NCBI GenBank assembly: GCA_010279815.1
Contig: QEOQ01000426.1
Coordinates: 652,991-716,990, forward strand
Direction of reading: 5' to 3'
From: Brachionus plicatilis
Lineage: Eukaryota > Rotifera > Eurotatoria > Ploima > Brachionidae
DNA length: 64,000 nucleotides
Shown piece by piece: positions 31,105-42,482 of the stretch; position 1 is the first letter of the stretch; each line of letters begins with the position of its first letter. The notes beneath the pieces are model-generated. The model ran no database searches, was not told the origin of the DNA, and saw only the letters and a program-made list of their open reading frames with translations. The translations under genes were made by a program, and so were the position numbers.

Positions 31105-31602
31105 TACTCTACTTATATCAGACCACATCATGAGTTTGCAGTGCCGGTTTGGAACCCAAACTTAAAGAGTGACCAAAAAGTACTCGAAGATGTTCAGAGA
31201 AGGGCGACTAAACTAGCCCCGGAGCTGAGAAACAAACCATAAGAAGAGAGGTTGAAACATCTTGAACTTACAGACTAGTACACAAGAAGAATATGAGGCG
31301 ACTTAATTGCATATTTCAAAATCCAAAGAGGCCTAGATAAGGTCAACTGGACGGTCCCTGTTGTATCTGCCCCAGCAACCAGGTTAGACGGGCCCTCAGC
31401 TGGCATAAGAAGACAAAACAAAAGATTAATTAAACAACCTGTGTGCAAGCTGAAAGGCCGTCGCGAACATTTCCTCACAAATCGTATAGTACCTTACTGG
31501 AATTTACTCAGCCAAGAATTAGTCGACTCGTCAAAGACAGGGAAGTTCAAAGAAGGTTTAGACAACTTTATAAAAGCAAATCAAAACATTTTCAATCCCT
31601 AG
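31105..31602 (+). pseudogene. CR1/L2-type LINE reverse transcriptase, C-terminal fragment
   Basis: One continuous frame with three in-frame stops reads YIRPHHEFAVPVWNPNLKSD, VLEDVQRRATKLAPELRN, EERLKHLEL, GDLIAYFKIQRGLDKVNW, FLTNRIVPYWNLLSQELVD and FKEGLDNFIKANQ before its terminal TAG. The EFAVPVWNP, VQRRATKL and NRIVPYWNLL series is the hallmark of the region after the RT thumb in CR1/L2-like elements. Composition is GC-richer than the surroundings, so the insertion is recent or compositionally distinct. The 3' end appears to run through a (tac)n tract at 31806-31829. Confidence 0.85.
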
Positions 31603-31805
31603 CTACTAAAAAGTCAGCTTTAATTCTACTTTTATTTTATGCAATCGCCTTTATTGTTGTCGAACTTGTTTATTTTATTTTTTACATATTTTAAAATTTA
31701 ATTTTATTAGACTTTTTATCCCAAATAGTCAATATTCTGTGATAAAATGCTGTCAATAGTGCGTAATGTGAATTAGGCACTCCGTCAGGTAACTGATAAC
31801 AGCGT

Positions 31806-31829
31806 ACTACTACTACTACTACTACTACT
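31806..31829. repeat. (TAC)n microsatellite at a LINE 3' end
   Basis: Eight tandem triplets lie 200 bp past the CR1/L2 stop codon. Simple-repeat tails replace poly(A) in CR1 and L2 elements, so this is probably part of the retrotransposon 3' end. The sequence after it ('tggtccggggcgaagccctg') is unusually GC-rich. Confidence 0.6.
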
Positions 31830-31889
31830 AATTTAATATGGTCCGGGGCGAAGCCCTGGTTTGGGGTCTCGGGCAAGTAGAAGTCTAGA

Positions 31890-32553
31890 TTCTTTTCCTT
31901 AAACTAATTTTTATTTAAATTCACCGACATACATAATTATTTTTTATATCAATAGTATTGAAAACATTTTAAATATTTAAAAAAGTAGTGGACTTTTGTT
32001 TAATGATTTGATTTTAATTTTTTTTGGATAATTACTCTGATATCATATGAAAAAATTACATTTACATTTTAATTAAATATAAATTACTGTTTATTTTATT
32101 TTAATTTTAGGGTTTATTTTGATTCATTTAAATAAGTCCAGATTTAATATAAGATTACCAAATTCTTTTAAGTCCTAATATACTAAAATTGATAAGCATC
32201 TAAGGCGATTCATTTTATAATTTCCATCTATTCTTATAGTTATACGCCAATATTTATGTTTGCAATTTTTTGTATGATAAAAACTACTCCATTTTTTGGA
32301 AAAAACCGAATTGATATTTTAATTTATCTCTTTTTAATATTCGTGTCAAGATCTTTCACGTAAAATGACTAAATATTTATATTATTATTATCTTCATATT
32401 TTACTTTTAAATAATTAAAATAGAACCAAATTTCAGTCAATCTTTTCTCTTGCAAACTAAATTATTATTTAATTTAAATATTTTGTTTGTTTTTTTATTT
32501 TTAGCCCTAACCCTTTATACAACCCGTACAATCCGTAACCCTTAAGGTTACAC
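31890..32553. other. AT-rich intergenic DNA
   Basis: I see no gene. 'ccctaaccctttatacaacc' at about 32505-32560 has several CCCTAA-like words ('agccctaaccct', 'cacctaaccct'), but they do not form a regular telomeric array. Confidence 0.4.
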
Positions 32554-33445
32554 CTAACCCTCTTGCAAACTTACAACTTTTTCGTCTAAAGCTTCTTGTT
32601 TTGCATTCATTGAATAGAAATAATTATACGAGTTACTGTATGATTTAAAAGAAAAATGTTTAAACAAAATGTCTGATGTTAAATTATTTAAAAGAGCTTT
32701 ATCAAATATCAATTCGTTAGAAAATGAAAAATAATCTGAATCCATGATGGTTGAATAAAAATTTCTCTTTACATTAGTACATATTATATAAATTTAAATA
32801 ATATTTGATTTTCCATTTAGGACAGTTTTTTTACATGGAACCAATATCGCTTTGCTCCAGAACAATATGAATAAAACTGGGCGCTGTATAAATTAAAAAA
32901 TTCAAATTGAATATTTTTACAAAATATGCATTGTTTAAAATTGCTCACAAACTGTTTAAATGAATTTTTTAATATTAAACTATCTAATTTTTTTCATATT
33001 TTCAAAAAAAAATTTTGTTTCAAATTTTTGGCAAACAGCAACTCTACCATTGTAGCTTTCATATTTTATTTCTTATCATATTTTAAGTAAAATATGATAA
33101 GAAATAAATAAAATTTTTTTATTATTATTTAAATAATTTTAATGATTTAAACAGGATAATTTCAATAGAATTTTCCATTTGATTTTGTTCAACGTGTTGA
33201 TAATTGTCGCTTAATCCTATAAATTGTTAAAATGAATCTAAATCTTTAATCCTTTCTAAATCATTTCTTGACTGTTCGTTGCCTTGACTTTGGGGGATAT
33301 TGTTCAAATCGGTAGTCAAGTCTTTATCTATATGAATAGTATTACAAATTTGAGTGGCTAAATTCATCATAAATGCTGGAGTTTCATATTCATCAACTGT
33401 ATATCGCTCGATTGGATTTTCATTTGTTTTTAAATCTTCATTCAT
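32554..33445 (-). CDS. Unrecognised minus-strand open frames (two pieces)
   Basis: Frames at 33445-33227 (72 codons: MNEDLKTNENPIERYTVDEY onwards, acidic and hydrophilic) and 32745-32554 (63 codons: MDSDYFSFSNELIFDKALLN onwards) start at ATG and have balanced, protein-like composition. I recognise no domain. They lie downstream, on the same strand, of the zinc-finger-like pseudogene at 34091-34520, and could be exons of that decayed gene or unrelated. Confidence 0.25.
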
Positions 33446-34090
33446 TAAAAAAAATAATAAAAGACAATTTAATTGTTTTTTTTACATTTTGAAGGGGTGA
33501 TTTAGTTTTCCTCATTTTGTATTCTGTTTTTCATAACTTTTTCCTTAGATATATTATCTAAAAAATATAGCAATAATTGAAAAGAGATATAAAAATATCT
33601 AAAAACTTATATATAAATTTTTAGTTTTATTTATTTTTAAATATGGTCATTTTATCATTAGAACAATCATTTTTAAATCATGATTTTACCTATCAAAACT
33701 TTAAAATTTAATTATTAATTTTATTTTTTTAATTTTAAATTTCCCCTGTCAGGTTATTAAAATTATCTGTCACATTTATATTTAGCTTGTATAATATTTT
33801 CATTGCCAATTCATTGCTTTCTATCTCCTGCCTTGATAATTTGTTTATAAACGAATAAACCTTTTAAAAAAAATAAAATAAGATTTAAATGATATTTTAA
33901 TAAATAAATTTAAGTTAATTTTCCACCAGAATTAAAAATACTTTTTCTCTGTTCCAATTTAATGATATTTTTCTAATTTAGGAGCTACTTCCACAACATC
34001 GCTTATAGTGTAAGCTGATGAAAGGATTTGGTTTATATTATTTGTTGTTAATGAGCTAGTTTGTCCATCTTTAGTTTTATAAAGAATTAT

Positions 34091-34520
34091 CTATTTGCTT
34101 ACATCAATAAACTTTTTAGTAAAAATTATATTTGAATTCTCAATTGTAGTTTCATTAATCATTTCCAAAATTTTCAAAAAACTTTCTTGATAGTTTACAT
34201 TTGGATAATCAGCTATACAAATTTTGATTTTATTGAAGTAGTCCACTAAATTTTGTGATTTCTTTAAGCTGTCTTCACTGATCATATTGGTTCAAAATTT
34301 GCTTTTGTTCTTCCAAAATTGATATTTTTTCTAGCTTTCCCCTATTTTTAGTTGTTTTAAAGCAGCTTTGTTTGTCAATCGTGTGATCGTTGCAAATAAA
34401 ACACTCGAACAATTCCTCTTGAGTTTTTAAATGGCTATAGCACACTGTCCACTGAGTAGCCGCATGGAAGAGTTAAAAGATGTAAATCAATTGGCTTTAA
34501 ATTACATTAATCACAGGACA
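34091..34520 (-). pseudogene. RING/B-box-like zinc-finger gene fragment, decayed copy 1
   Basis: About 34500-34290 (minus) reads CNLKPIDLHLLTLPCGYSVD with stops and frameshifts, followed by an open 64-codon frame (34285-34091: SEDSLKKSQNLVDYFNKIK onwards). The same pattern in better condition at 53965-54330 (CEYCNCKKNELHLIYLSCGF, CYSHLK, ECFIC) shows it to be a Cys/His zinc-binding module followed by a helical, probably coiled-coil region. It belongs to a multicopy gene or transposon-borne family. Confidence 0.5.
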
Positions 34521-35666
34521 TTTCAAATGTTAATCTTAAAAAAAAATAAATATTTTAATTTTTTTAAAATTTAATTCAAAAAAGAATTTTGAAAATTTTA
34601 AATTTTAAATAATTGACTTGTTGAATTTCAAAATTTGCATTTTCACACATTCACTTTAAAATGAAAATTAAAATTGAATGACATATTTTTTAAAAAAAAA
34701 TTGTCTTTTTTTTTTGTATAAAAATAATTGTTTTTTTTTTGCTATTAAGCTCGGTCTTAACATAAAATTTTTTGTTTTTATTGTTTTAAAACTAAGATTT
34801 TCAAATAATATGTTTTTACGGAAGGAAAAAAAAATTTTAAGATATAAAACATTTAAGTATAAAATAAATTAGATTTTTTAACCTTAAAATATTAGACATT
34901 CTTTATAAAAAATATTCAATATCAATTTTAAAAATAAAGGACCAAATATAAATTTGATTTGAAAATTTGAAACATCTTACTTTTTTCATGCTTTTTCAAA
35001 ATTCTATGAAAATTTTTATCAAAAGAAGAACAAATCCATCAAATATTTATCAATTATGTAGAGTTGGCAGAGACAAAGAGGATAAAACAAGAGACTTTAG
35101 TTCACATTTCTATATAAGTCCATGTTTAAAAATATTTTTAAATTCATGAAAAAATAATTATGAAAATAATGGGTAATTATAATAAATTTTTGATAACTTA
35201 AATAATTGTAATGATACAATTATAATTTTTTTACCTTATTTTTACAATCATTTTATAAAAATGGAGTAAAAATTAAAAAGAAAATTGTTTAGATTTGATT
35301 AAGTCTAAACAGAGATTATCAGGAAAAAAATTAAGATCAGTACTTACTTAAGATTAATAATAGAATTGAAAATTGACCTTTGAAGAAAAAAAAAATATTT
35401 AAAATCAATTTAGACTTGGCGAATTCTATATTTTATTTAATTTAAATTAAAATTCTTTCTAATCAATAAAAATAATTGTCAGAGATTTAGCTTTATGGTG
35501 ATATAATTTTCTGATTTTGAATTTTTTAATTCCTTGGGAATTTTATGCTTTAAATTTCATGAGCCTCCTAAATTTTATAAGAGCAAAACAATACTGGAAA
35601 GTAAATAATTAGATTTTTAGCAACGATTAAAAACAAGAATTATTTTCAATTCTTTGATTTTTGGAA
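34521..35666. other. AT-rich spacer up to the right arm
   Basis: No gene is visible. Plus-strand frames at 34678-34872 and 34967-35149 are Lys/Phe-rich translations of A/T runs. A short 'tgtagagttggcagagacaaagagg' patch (35055-35085) is the only higher-complexity sequence. Confidence 0.45.
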
Positions 35667-35911
35667 AATAAAAATCAATCTCTTAATTTTGTTCTCTAAG
35701 AAATTAAAAACATTTGCAGCTTTTCATAAAAAGCATTAGTTTACACTGACATCTAAATGTTCTTTAACAATAAAAATTTTAATTGATCAACAGAAACAAA
35801 ACTAAAGGAAACATTAAAAGTTTAATTTTAAATGTTTTTATTGAATTGATTTTTCAATTTTAAAAAAGAAAAATTTACAGAAGAAAATCAAAAATCAAAA
35901 AAGCATTATAA

Positions 35912-38900
35912 ATGGTAAATCCAAAGAAAAAAAACCAAAATGATTTATTAAGCAAAATTGTTCAATGGAGGTTAAATTGATCACTTTTTTTATTAAAAAT
36001 CTTTTTAAAAAATTTTCTTTACAGTACAGAAACTTCGGCGCATGGTTTTAAAAATTTTTTTGGAGCAGACATACTCCTTAAGAAAATATTCTGGGGTTGT
36101 ATTTTACTTTCAAGCATTAGCTATTGCATTTATCAAGTCGTATTAATAATAACACTTTTTTTCAAGTTTAACGTGTTGACCAGCTTAAAGATTGCCTATG
36201 AGGCACCTACTTATTACCCAGCTGTGGTCATTTGTAATTTAAATGCCTATGATGGAAATGTAGCCAGAGAACATATGAATAGAATTTTGATTGAGAAAAA
36301 CATTAGCCTTTATAATTATGAACCAGTCGACTACGTTGACATTGCAGCTGACTTTTTTAAATCCACATTTGAGACCGAGGCTCTAAGGGGACAGTTTGAT
36401 CTGTATTACAATGGATTTTATTTAAATCAAATGTTAATTAGTTGCCGGTAATTTTAATCATTAAAATTTTTAAGTTTAAAAATTGGCTTGGTTACACTTG
36501 ATTATAAACAAATTAATTCTCAATATAAAAATTTTAAATGAAAATTAATTATGAAATTTTTTTATTTAAAAAAAATTAATTAAAAGATTTTTAACTTTAG
36601 CTAGCGTAGGATGAATATTGGCAAATGTGAAAAAGATTAATTTTATCAAAAAAATTTTAAAGACTAATTAATTTTTACACAAAAATCCAAAAAATATTTT
36701 CCTTATAAATATCTCATTTTAATTCAACGAGAAGCCTAGAGTTTTTAAGTATTTAAAATTAGTCTGATCATGAGCTTATGTACACATTTATTTATTAAGT
36801 AATGAAAAATTGTAATTTAGTTAAATTTTAGATAAAAGAAATATAAAATAATGTCCCATTAGAGTTTTTAAAAAGAAAATAAAAGAAAAAAATTAATCAT
36901 TTTCATCATCATCATCGGTTTGGGTTTTACTAAGAATTATTTTTAAATTCAAATTAATTTTAAGCTCATGGGCTTGTATTTAATTTATGATAAATTAAGT
37001 ATAAGGTATTTATTTAAAGCCCTGGGCCTATATGTATTTTAGGGGATGGGCTTATATCGCCGAAAAATGGGGTGCCTATAGGCTAATACTAATTAGTCCT
37101 GGGCTAGTTTGTTAGGTTTTATGGTATCTTAAAAATTAATTGAAACATTTTACTTGTTTTAGTTTTTATTGATATTCTATTTTGGCTCAGAAAACACTTC
37201 CTTCAAGCTAAAAAATCATCCATTTCCTGATATGAATAATAAAGCATCTCAAAAGCAAAAGGAAGACTCTTTGGCATTTTGAAATTGTAATTTTAAAATT
37301 TTTTTTAAGTCATACATTATTGTAAATTTAGTATTTGCAACTAAAAATTAAGTCTTCACATTTAAAATAAAAAATATTAGCAAAGGTTGTTAAAACTAAA
37401 ATATAGGTTCTAAGTGCTACGAATTGGTTTGTAAGAACACCTGACCCTTTTGGATCTTATAATTTAATTTTAAAATGTCAAGTATAATAAAATATTAATC
37501 AAGCGTTTAAAATCAAAAAATTCTAATTTGCCTTTATTTTTAAATCTTTTGGTGTCAATTTAATAAAAAATTGAGACAAAATTTTTAATTTTTTTAATAA
37601 TGTTACTTTGCTCTTTTGACAATTCAGGGCATCACAGTTTGAAATTAAATTATCAGAACAATCGTAAAATTAAGCAATTTTTTGTAAAATTAGGTAAAAT
37701 TATGTAATGAAAATATTAAATATCGAATAATAAATAAGAAAAAATCAGTTTTAAATTATTTGACCAACCATCACTGTTTGTTACTAAAATATCCATTACC
37801 TCTAATTTAAATACAATCAAAGTTGTCCAAGTCATTAAAAAAAGAGTACAAGTCCGGACTTTTTTTTAAATTTGCAAGATCAGGCTTCATATTTAAAAAT
37901 TTATATACTCTTAGGTTGTCTAATGCAATAGATTTGCCATATATCAGAATTTTCTAGCAATTTTAGCATAAATGTCTTCACAATTCTTCTTCAGTATTCA
38001 AAATTTTAAAGTCCGTACTTGGACTTAGTTTTTAAAAAAAAAGGAAAAAGTCCGGACTTGGACTTGAATTGAGACATGTGACTTTTAAAAAGCTCTGAAT
38101 AAAATAAAATAATTCTAAATGCTCAAATTTAATCAACATGCTTTTCTTAATATTTCATTATTTTTGATCTTTATACATATATCTGTGAAAACTCTTTGCG
38201 AAAAAACTAAAATAAAATAAAATAAAATAAAATTTTAATTTAGATGAACGCATTTTTAAATTTATATTTTTATTTACTACTAATTTCATGTTATTCATTA
38301 TTAATTATTTAAAAGTAATGGATATTGTATTAAAAAACGATGGTGTCTGGTCACATAATTGAAAACTGATCTTTTCTTAATCATAGAGCGATCGGTTTAT
38401 AATAAAATCATACTGTTCTTAAATATTTATTAATTACAATAATTCAGTAATTAACAATTTTTTTATTTTAAGTCTTTTTGAGCTCTTTTGAAGTTCACTT
38501 TTTCTCATTTGTTAATTATTTGATATTTTATATTTTCATTACAAAATTTTACCAAAAATTGTTGGTTATTTTACGTAAAATTAAGTAAGGAATGTTAAAT
38601 TTTTTTTTTTTAAACTAAATTAATCAAATATTTTAAAAAAGAAGCCAATGATACATTTTTCATATCAAAATCCTAATTTTTTTGATCATGTGCATTTTTA
38701 AAACGATTTACTTAAATTTACGTATTTTAATGCAAACTTACGTAATTTTTCTGAAAATTACAAATCCTTACCCACTAATATTCAGGTAGGATTAAGTAAG
38801 TTTATTAAAAAAAAATGTAAAATAAAGTAATTTAGCCCATTCTGGACCTTTTATAAAATCGCTGCATTTATTTTCTCATATTTTCTATTTTAAACTTTTG

Positions 38901-40443
38901 TAAATAAATTCTTGTTGATTGCTATTTAAATTGTCTTTCTCAATTGATTTAGTCTATCTTTTATTTTGCTTTTTTATTAATTTTAATTGGTTTTTTAATA
39001 GAGTGCCCATTTCCATTTTATAGTGACATCTTTCGAAAAAAATAAAAAATTTAATTTTTTATTTTTTTAAATCTAATTTTTTTCTCTAAATTTTTCAATT
39101 TCAGTGACTTTTTTTTTTTTTTTTAAATTTAAAGTCAAGTCATATGACTTGACTTTGACTTAATGACTTTTGACCAAGTCTGCAAAATATCATTTTATCT
39201 TTATTTTAATATCCAAAGATAAACTATTTGATTTGATATTTTAAATTTATAATCAACTTCAAGATACCGGACTAATCTGGTTTTAAATTTAAGAAAAATA
39301 AATTCTCAAAGGTCTTTGGTTCTCACAAAATATCAAGGTTAGCATATAAAACTAAGCAATTTTTATTCTTATACTTAAATTTTATAAAAGCCCGAAATAT
39401 TTTTTTGATAAAATAATTTTCTGATCAATTTATTAAATTTTAGCTTTCAAGGAATAAAATGTGATGAAAGTGATTTTGAAACTTATCATGATTACCACTA
39501 TGGAAATTGTTACCGCTTTAATGGAAACACAAAAAATGCGATAAAATCTAAAAAGTCCGGATGGAGAGATGGTCTGCGCCTCGAGCTTTACATTGGCGAC
39601 TTGGATTTACAACAACAATATGCTTATAAAGCTGGAATGAGAGTAATAGTTCATAATCAAAGTGATATTCCTTTTTCAGATGAAAATGGAATAGATGTAA
39701 GTGTTGGATCTCAGACAAATATAGCAATTACACGTACAATGATTAAGAGAAAACCTTATCCATATAGTGACTGTATAGAAAACTATCGCTCTGAAGAAAA
39801 TCTTAAAAAAAACTCTTTGCTTCAAATAATCATTGAGCGGTACCCACAAATGGCAGAGTACAGTCAAAATTATTGTCTCAAAGTTTGTCTTCAAGAATTT
39901 TTCATCAAAAGATGCCAATGCTTTGGTTTAAGTTTACCAATGCCTAGTAATTCATCTGTCAATTTAACTGGCTGTGATACAAGAGATCAATTGCTGTGCA
40001 TTCACTTTGAAGAAAGTCAATTTTTCAATGGTACTGAAATAGAAAAGTGCTACCAAAATTGTCCAAACGAATGTTTTCAAATATTATATCATTCTCAGGT
40101 TTCAACTGCTAAATATCCAACCAAGTGGTACACATCAACATTAAATGATTCACCACTTTACACTTATAGCTTTTTGTACTCATCGAATGGTTCTGCATAT
40201 ACATTTGCCGAGCTGCAACAGACAATGCTAATGATTAATGTTTATTATGAACAAATGTATTATAATTTAATCGAAGAATATCCTGAGCTTGGTGTCGATG
40301 CACTTTTTGCATATGTGGGAGGAAATTTAGGACTTTTTCTTGGGATAAGTGTTATGAGCCTAATCGAAATAATTGAAATTTTAGCCTATATGATATATTT
40401 TTTTATTTCAAGGTATGGATTTTTCTCAATTAAAAAAGTTTAA
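35912..40443 (+). CDS. DEG/ENaC-family sodium channel subunit, three exons (right copy)
   Basis: The gene reconstructs as join(35912..35970, 36025..36447, 39444..40443), 493 residues. The exon 1 donor is GAG|GTTAAA, the exon 2 acceptor CTTTACAG|TACAG, the exon 2 donor GCCG|GTAATT and the exon 3 acceptor TTTTAG|CTTTC. Both joins keep the frame (AG|T Ser; CG|C Arg). Domain order equals the left copy: TSAHG at 23-27, TM1, cysteine-rich ectodomain, TM2 (about 446-481) with GISVMS. Differences from the left copy are few: residues 4 (P/S) and 17 (V/F), two in the pre-TM1/TM1 region, two in the ectodomain, two in TM2, and a C-terminus ending SIKKV instead of SIN. The exon 2 part from LTSLKIAYEAP to the splice site is identical. 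Both copies look functional. Confidence 0.88.
36448..39443 (+). other. Second intron of the right channel gene
   Basis: About 3.0 kb, colinear with the left intron. It holds the palindromic 'aagctcatgggctt' patch (36960-37090), the inherited CAGAGTTG MITE (37816-38096) and the TTACGTAA-rich repeat (38560-38900). Confidence 0.75.
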
Positions 40444-42482
40444 TCACAAAAACCAATTTGAATTAATAATTTTTTTTAATTCTTTTTTAAATCTAATAAA
40501 ATAATATATATTTTTTTGACCTTTCATTGGTCATATTGTTAAATATATTAATCTTTCTCCAAAAATTGTGAATTTCGAATACAAATTGAACAAAATTTTT
40601 TCATTTTTTAGTAAATGAAAATTAAAGTTAATAATAAATATTAGAAAAAACACTGCAATATACTTTGTTGCACCATTTATGAGCTACAGACAATGAACTA
40701 TTTTTTTTTTCAAATTGTTCCCTAGTATAAAGTGTTCTTTTGTGTACTTTGGTTATAAATCCTTTTTTCCCTAACATAAAAAGTGTCCTCTTGTGTGCTT
40801 TTTTTATGAATACTTTTTTTCTAATATTTTGTTGATATAAATCTAATTTAAAATTAGATCTATTTAACTTTAATAAATTTTTCTTAAAATTTTGGTTGAT
40901 ATACTGGAATTATTAAGTTTAAACATTAAATCGGAGAACAATATGAAGCAAGTTGAAGTTTCAGATAAAATTTTAAGATCAAAACGATCATATAAAATTT
41001 TAAAACCTAATAAATCTAATGATTTTGATGATTTTTAAGAAATGAATACTAAACATTACTAGACATGTAATGTCTAATAATGGTTCATTATCAAATTAAC
41101 ATCAAAATGATTTATCTCTAATTTGTTTAACAAAAACAATCAATAATTTGGATAATTCAGGTTAAGTTAATTCACAAATTCAAATTTATAACTTTTATAT
41201 CCATTCATTCAAACCATCCATTTTATTTTTCCACTCAAATAATTTTTAAATTTTAAAACAGGAAATTTATTTGTCTTTAAAAGTTAGTTTTCATTAAAAT
41301 CTATTAAAATATTTAAACCTATTTAAATTAAATAAAAAAGGACTTTTTAAAATTTTAAATATGAAAACAAACTTGACATGAAATGTCAAGTAATTGTTTT
41401 TGAAAAAATTTATTCTTTCTCTATTAATAAAAAAAATATTACAATTTATATTTTGACTTTTTGATCTTGATCTTAAACTTAAATTTACCTTTAGGTTTCA
41501 TTTTAAATTCTGGAACCATAGTGATTCCACATCACATTTTAGAATTGCGATAATTAAAAAATATTATGAATTAAAATACAATTATCAAATAAATTATTTA
41601 TAAATTATTTTAAATTAAAAAATAATTTTTATATAAATATAAATTAAATATAATTTTTTTTCTAAAAGTTAGTAAAAAAAATTCTTAACAAGTCAAAAAC
41701 AAGTCAAAGTATGACTTGGGCTTGAAAATATATTTTTAAAAATAACAAGTCTTGACTTGTTCCAAAAATTTTAAAAAAAACAAGTCATTTTATATCCTGA
41801 TTTTTTATATAATTTATATATTTTTTAATATTTTTTATCTTGTTTAATTTATCTCTAAAATTTTTTAAGCACAAATTTTTTTGTTCCTTATTAATAAATT
41901 CACTTAAAAAGAATTTGACAATTATGTGAATTGTTTAAAAATTGTTTAGTATTTATTTTTTTTTAAATTATCAAGATTAATTTAGTTTTAAAATCTTAAA
42001 TGATCGTTTTGATCTTAAAATTTGATCTGAAGCTTTAATTTTCCCATTTTTTCCTTTGTAGATTTAGAATGTTGAATCTTTTTTCTTTTGGCTAAGATTC
42101 TTTAGCTGAAATGAAAAAAATCGAATAAGAAAAAAATTAAAGTCCGGACTTGGACTTTTTTTCTAATGACTTGGACTTCACTTTTTTTGGGACTTGTAAA
42201 CAACTCTGATTTTGATTCAAAAAATTTTAAAGTAATTTACTTGGACTTCTATAAAAAAAAATTAAAGACCGGACTTAACTTAAAAGTTCTGACTTTCAAA
42301 CAAATCAAATTTTTTATCGATAGCAATTTAAGAAAAAAATAATTATTCAATTTGAAAGCTTTATTAAAACTCTAAAATTTACAATTTAAAACTAAAAGTT
42401 TAAAATTAAATTGCCATGGTTTTAAAAATAAATTTCCTATCAATCTTTCAAAATACGATTATTCTTCCTTTGTCGATCCATA
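40444..42482. other. Intergenic DNA between channel and protease, right arm
   Basis: Bases 40567-40685 are the half-copy of the 60279-60619 foldback. Bases 40945-41490 are a right-arm-only insertion that matches the interior of the 55829-57388 element ('agacatgtaatgtctaataa', 'caaattaacatcaaaatgat'). Bases 42125-42210 contain a CAGAGTTG fragment. The last 60 bases before the protease ATG are the same as in the left arm. Confidence 0.6.

Noticed and set aside
32500..32560. 'ccctaaccct' words as interstitial telomere repeat
   Set aside because: Only a few irregular copies occur with no consistent 6-bp period.
39676..39918. 80-codon minus-strand frame inside the right channel exon
   Set aside because: Antisense shadow of a conserved ectodomain exon.
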